From the NCBI GenBank assembly GCA_964650405.1, contig CAZYTO010000189.1:1-11169 (forward strand): a stretch of 11,169 nt of DNA. The letters are read 5' to 3'. The notes beneath the pieces were generated by a model, which was given only the letters and a program-made list of their open reading frames with translations, searched no databases and was not told the DNA's origin. The translations under genes were made by a program, and so were the position numbers. Shown piece by piece: positions 7,622 through 11,169 of this stretch (position 1 is its first letter; the number at the start of each line of letters is the position of its first letter). The DNA comes from CAZYTO01 sp964650405. GTDB lineage: Bacteria; Acidobacteriota; Thermoanaerobaculia; Gp7-AA8.

Positions 7622-9402
7622 TGGCCGGGCCGCGCCATCCCGAGTCGCTCTGGTTCGTTCCGTCGGTTGCGCTGTGCGCGATCCTCTGCGCAACCCTCGG
7701 CGGGTGGTACTACCGCACCGCGACAGAGTCGAGGAGCTTCGCCTCGATGAGCGAGACTGCACGCGGGGAGCTCGGCGCCCTCAACGTGACGCCGCGAGCC
7801 ACCGCGGCGGAGGAGTCGCGCTGGGTCGCCGACGGCTTTCGGGCTGAGACGCTCATCGCGCCCGACGGCTTTCAGAAAGGCACGCTCCTGGCGCCGGTTG
7901 GGCCAATGCCCTGCCGCGCCGCCGTCGACCGGCTCCCGCCCGCCGAGCGCCCGGCGGCCCTCGCCGCGTTCAATGCCACCATCGCAGGTGACGACGAAGC
8001 CACGATCGAGGCCCTGACGCCGCTCGCAGATGCCAACCGGACTAACCTGATCGTGGCCGACATGCTGGCCACGTCTCTGGTTCGGGCAGGGCGCTACGCG
8101 GACGCCGACAGCGTCATCACCCAGTCACTCGACAGCACCGACCTCGACGAGCGCATTATCGCCGCCGCCCGCGCCCCCAACTCCACCCTGCAGTTCGACG
8201 ACGTGCAGTTCTCCACCGTCATTCACCTCCACCAAGCCCTCGGCATCGCCCGGCTGTGGGAGGCCAACGCGCCGCCTCCCTGGAAGGCGCTGAAAAACGT
8301 CATCGGCTCGGTGAAACAACTGAGCCGGACCCGGCTCATCGGAACGGTGAAGAACGCCGCCACGGTCAGCCGGCTGCGCATCCCCGCTCCCGGCTGTGGC
8401 TCGGACGCTTCCAGCCTCACCTCCCATGACCTCTACAACAATCTGATCGTCGGGTACCTCCGGCGTCCTTACACGGATACAGCGGGCGACCGGCAGAAGG
8501 AATTCGGACGCAGCTCGAAGAACGGGCCGGGCGCGGTGAGCCGCCTTTTCCAGGCACAGGAAGAGGCGGCATTGCAGAACGGCTGGAAGAACGAGTCGCA
8601 GGTCTGGGCGCTCTCGAATGCCGAACAGTTACTCGACGGGCGGCGGCCCGACGATGCCCGCCTCGACTACAACCTGGTGCTGCTGCTCGAATGGTGGTCC
8701 CTGCCCGAACACTGCGGGGCCGCGTGTACTCCATCGCTGCTCGCCGACCTGGGAGCTGTCGAGGACGACCTCATCGCCACAGCCCTCCGCCGCCGCAACG
8801 TCGCGCCGGACCAGCAGCGGGAGTTCGCTCTGGGGATGACGCGCATGGTGGCGCATTCTCATCTCGACCGCACGAAGTTCGCTTCCGATCTCGAAGCGCT
8901 GCGGGCCTGGCTTCCGCCCGAGAAGGCCGGCGCGATCGACGACCTGCTGAACGCGGCGCAGGTGCGGGCCATGCTGCCGAAGTGGACCATCGATCCGTCA
9001 CCGGTGTCGGAGCCGCCCTTCGAAAAGCTCCGGCGGCACGCGGACGCCTGGCGCGCCGCCGCCCTCACCGACTTCACCGCGGCGGCGGCGGGATGGGCGG
9101 TGGGGCACTCACCCCTCGAGAAGCGTCAGGTGCTGATTGCCAGCCGCCAGCTCCTCGGCACGACCGCGGCGCCTCCCGAAGTGCAGCTACTGGAGAAGGA
9201 GCTGCCTGCGGGCGCGCGTCTGCAGGTCATCCTCAGCGGCTCGCCGTTCTGGTGGGGATTCGTCGCCGCCGCCGGAGCGCTGGTCCTCTGGCTGCTGCTC
9301 GTCTGGATCCTCCTGCAGGTCCGCGAGTGGCGAACCTTGCGCAAGTCGTTCTACAACGTCGAGCTGGATTACAAGCGCGCACCGGGGGGGCGGCATCGCT
9401 GA
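7621..9402 (+). CDS. two-pass membrane protein with large helical extracytoplasmic domain
   Basis: This is a 593-residue protein of unrecognised family. There is one membrane segment near the N-terminus (about 9-31) and one near the C-terminus (about 543-566). Between them lie about 510 residues, and a 27-residue basic tail follows the second segment. Both ends should be cytoplasmic, with the central domain in the periplasm. The domain is mostly helical. Around residues 128-180 it has a TPR-like run (paired amphipathic helices ending ATSLVRAGRYADAD, then DLDERIIAAA), though I cannot assign clean repeats. It contains several cysteines, including a CxxxC near PEHCGAAC, which could form disulfides outside the cytoplasm. 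The cytoplasmic tail is placed to contact the GTPases encoded upstream. The gene ends 1 nt before the next start, and a G7 run lies just before its stop. Confidence 0.84.
   Translation: MAGPRHPESLWFVPSVALCAILCATLGGWYYRTATESRSFASMSETARGELGALNVTPRATAAEESRWVADGFRAETLIAPDGFQKGTLLAPVGPMPCRAAVDRLPPAERPAALAAFNATIAGDDEATIEALTPLADANRTNLIVADMLATSLVRAGRYADADSVITQSLDSTDLDERIIAAARAPNSTLQFDDVQFSTVIHLHQALGIARLWEANAPPPWKALKNVIGSVKQLSRTRLIGTVKNAATVSRLRIPAPGCGSDASSLTSHDLYNNLIVGYLRRPYTDTAGDRQKEFGRSSKNGPGAVSRLFQAQEEAALQNGWKNESQVWALSNAEQLLDGRRPDDARLDYNLVLLLEWWSLPEHCGAACTPSLLADLGAVEDDLIATALRRRNVAPDQQREFALGMTRMVAHSHLDRTKFASDLEALRAWLPPEKAGAIDDLLNAAQVRAMLPKWTIDPSPVSEPPFEKLRRHADAWRAAALTDFTAAAAGWAVGHSPLEKRQVLIASRQLLGTTAAPPEVQLLEKELPAGARLQVILSGSPFWWGFVAAAGALVLWLLLVWILLQVREWRTLRKSFYNVELDYKRAPGGRHR
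9384..9390 (+). other. G7 homopolymer at the junction of two membrane genes
   Basis: Seven consecutive G residues lie four codons before the stop of the two-pass protein. Losing one G would remove that stop and join the reading frame to the ATG at 9404. Gaining one G would shift into a frame that stops near 9548. It is also the only G-rich sequence available as a ribosome binding site for the gene at 9404, at a long spacing of 13 nt. Confidence 0.55.
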
Positions 9403-9403
9403 C

Positions 9404-11169
9404 ATGCTTTCCCTCCTCAGCGTTTCGAGCCTGCTCCTTCTCGTCGCGCCGCTGCTCGTCCTCGTGCTCGCGGTGGCGGTACGTTCCCGCGTCCTGCTTC
9501 CGGCGAGGCCGCGGCTGCTTCTCCTCCTGTACCTCGTGCCGGCCCTGACGCCGATCGCCATCAGCCTGATCTGGCGGATCCCCGCCACGCGCGTCGTCAT
9601 CGAGCTGCGCGGCGTGGCCTTTCGCTCGCCGGACGGAGGAACGCTGCGGGAGCGCATCACGGAGCGCACGCCGGGCAGCGGGCATCTCCTCATCGGCGAG
9701 ACGCCGAAACGCCGCCGCTCCCAGAGCTTGTCGTTTGCCTCGATGATCTTTCGTCCGGTCGTGTCGAGAGGCACCAACAAGGGAACCATGACCATAGAGC
9801 TGCCTGCGCCCGCGGCGCGGGCCGGACTGGTCAGTGTCGAGGGAACGGGGCTCCTCGGAACGATCGCCGTCGAGGATCAGGATCAGGTTTGCGTGCGGGG
9901 CGCCTGCTGGACGTTCGACCGCTCGCGGCAGTCCCTCACGAACGGGACGTCGGCATTCCGCATCCCGCGGCGGGAGGCCAAGCTTCCCGGGCTGGGCTGG
10001 GCGCTGCCCTTGCCATGGGCGTCGCCGGTGGCCGTCGCTTCGCGCACGTACTCCCTCGACGCCCTGGCCTCGCCCCACAGCGGAGGGGAATCGCAGCGAA
10101 TCCGCTCGTTTCTCGGCTACGCCAACCCCGGACGGCGTCTCCGCCTGGCCGTGCTCGACGACGCCGTGCAGTTGCGGCGGGCGGGCAAGCGGCTGGCGGC
10201 AGACACTGCGATCGAAGTCAGCGACAGCCAACGGGTCGTGGTCTACTCGCTCCCCGCCGAGACGTCAGGCTTCGAGAACCCCGGCATCATCGAGCGGCGC
10301 GGGATGACCTATCGCGCCGGCGCGGGTAGTTTTGCACTCGAATTCGATACGCCCGAGACGCACTCCGTCAGCGTCGACCAGCTCGAGGCGCTGCGCCTGG
10401 AAACGGGCGACGAGACGAAGGCAAAGGTGGTCGGCCTGTCCATGGGAGACGCCCAACTCGTCGACCGCGGCCTCTACTTCAGCGGCCTCAGTGAGTCGGT
10501 GGCCGTTCAGGCCAGTTCCAGCCTCGAGTTGTCGCGGTTCTTTCCGCGGGACTTCCAGTCCTCCTTCCGTATCGTCTCTCCCCGCGGTCCGACCGATGCG
10601 ACGCTGGGCCGAGATGCCTGGATCGGCGCCACCAGCCTGGCCGCGTTCCGCATGCAGGTCTTCCGGCCGCCCCTCCTCCTGCTCCTGATCGGTCTTCTGC
10701 TGCAGATTGCGAAAGTGGTGGCTGCGCACGCCGGCCGTTTCACCAACGGGAAGGCCCTCGTCGCCGGCGCCATCGAGACCCTCGTTTCGATCCGGCTCCT
10801 TCTCGGGTACCGGATCTGGGCAATGCCGCCCCACCTGATCACGGGCGCGGAGCTGGGCATCCTCACCTGGATCGCGTTGCCGTGGATCTTCCTCGCCGCG
10901 AGCGTTTCGATCACGCCTTTGCCACGGAAGAAGACGCTGGGCGAGGTGCTGGCGATCCCCTGGCTTCCCGCCATGGCCGGCCTTCTGTTTTCGGCCGCCT
11001 GCTGTCTGCGTCTGAGCGGCGGAACGCGCGGCGTGATCTGGGTTGCCTGCCATCTGGCGGCAGCGGCAGTGGCGGCGCGCCGCCTTCCGGCCGGGGCGCG
11101 GCTGCGCGAGATGTTGAAGCGCCCGGCCGAGGCCGCACCGTGGAACTCCGTGAAGTTCGTCGTGGTGAT
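9404..11169 (+). CDS. polytopic membrane protein with large extracytoplasmic domain (3' truncated)
   Basis: The frame is open from ATG 9404 to the end of the window, giving 588 residues without a stop, so the protein is incomplete. Two membrane segments lie at about 3-26 and 38-58, joined by a basic loop (R27 to R37) that should be cytoplasmic. About 360 residues (60-420) with many short strand-like stretches, probably beta-rich and extracytoplasmic, follow. At least four to five further membrane segments come at about 423-441, 449-470, 483-503, 516-536 and 541-558. After them a Lys/Arg-bearing segment begins. C163 and C168 lie close together in the outer domain. I do not recognise the family. 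It could be a channel, transporter or other membrane effector. The start is 1 nt after the preceding TGA, with only a weak G-run as ribosome site, so translation probably depends on coupling. Confidence 0.78.
   Translation, partial: MLSLLSVSSLLLLVAPLLVLVLAVAVRSRVLLPARPRLLLLLYLVPALTPIAISLIWRIPATRVVIELRGVAFRSPDGGTLRERITERTPGSGHLLIGETPKRRRSQSLSFASMIFRPVVSRGTNKGTMTIELPAPAARAGLVSVEGTGLLGTIAVEDQDQVCVRGACWTFDRSRQSLTNGTSAFRIPRREAKLPGLGWALPLPWASPVAVASRTYSLDALASPHSGGESQRIRSFLGYANPGRRLRLAVLDDAVQLRRAGKRLAADTAIEVSDSQRVVVYSLPAETSGFENPGIIERRGMTYRAGAGSFALEFDTPETHSVSVDQLEALRLETGDETKAKVVGLSMGDAQLVDRGLYFSGLSESVAVQASSSLELSRFFPRDFQSSFRIVSPRGPTDATLGRDAWIGATSLAAFRMQVFRPPLLLLLIGLLLQIAKVVAAHAGRFTNGKALVAGAIETLVSIRLLLGYRIWAMPPHLITGAELGILTWIALPWIFLAASVSITPLPRKKTLGEVLAIPWLPAMAGLLFSAACCLRLSGGTRGVIWVACHLAAAAVAARRLPAGARLREMLKRPAEAAPWNSVKFVVV

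Noticed and set aside
6131..7762. 543-codon open frame on the minus strand opposite GTPase B, and other long minus-strand frames (320-1246, 1881-2411, 4221-5030, 9233-10231, 10265-11053)
   Set aside because: They lie wholly antisense to genes with recognisable motifs. Their predicted proteins are Arg/Ala/Pro/Ser-rich with no domain, as expected of shadow frames in GC-rich DNA.
10670..11169. FtsW/RodA-like or transporter identity for the C-terminal membrane segments of the last protein
   Set aside because: Several hydrophobic helices are present but no diagnostic motif is visible and the protein is truncated, so any family name would be a guess.

Overview
The window is one uninterrupted co-directional gene cluster on the + strand of a GC-rich bacterium. 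Seven protein-coding genes are packed with overlapping or touching ends (GTGA, TTGA, ATGA, TAATG, a 14-nt overlap and a 1-nt gap). Only one internal spacer, 82 nt long, interrupts them. GTG and TTG starts, good Shine-Dalgarno motifs and the high GC content fit a Gram-negative, high-GC lineage such as Acidobacteriota or Myxococcota. I cannot place it more precisely. There is no tRNA, rRNA, CRISPR array, insertion sequence or convincing terminator.

Layout. 1-83: relatively AT-rich leader with a weak promoter candidate. 84-566: small one-pass membrane protein. 563-1642: zinc-ribbon P-loop GTPase (GTPase A). 1629-2663: 344-residue cytoplasmic protein that I read as a short GAP1-like paralogue. 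2664-2745: spacer. 2746-3396: second small one-pass membrane protein with a coiled coil. 3393-6314: 973-residue GAP1 (GTPase-associated protein 1) homologue. 6311-7621: second zinc-ribbon GTPase (GTPase B), with a long proline-rich linker carrying a 14-residue tandem repeat. 7621-9402: two-pass membrane protein with a roughly 510-residue helical extracytoplasmic domain. 9404 to the window end: polytopic membrane protein with a roughly 360-residue extracytoplasmic domain, truncated by the window.

Interpretation. Two GTPases plus GAP1 match, from memory of the families, the predicted 'double-GTPase / GAP1' NTP-dependent conflict systems described computationally by Aravind's group (domain names DO-GTPase1/2, GAP1-N, GAP1-M, GAP1-C). 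To my knowledge those systems have not been characterised biochemically. The cluster looks like two related modules, each opening with a small bitopic membrane protein and containing one zinc-ribbon GTPase and one GAP1-type protein, followed by two large membrane proteins. The cytoplasmic GTPases and their GAP1 partners would sense or switch, and the membrane proteins would carry the signal or effect across the envelope. No nuclease, protease or other recognisable toxin is present, so any effector is either a membrane component or lies outside the window. The role in conflict or defence is inference from family context, not something the sequence shows.
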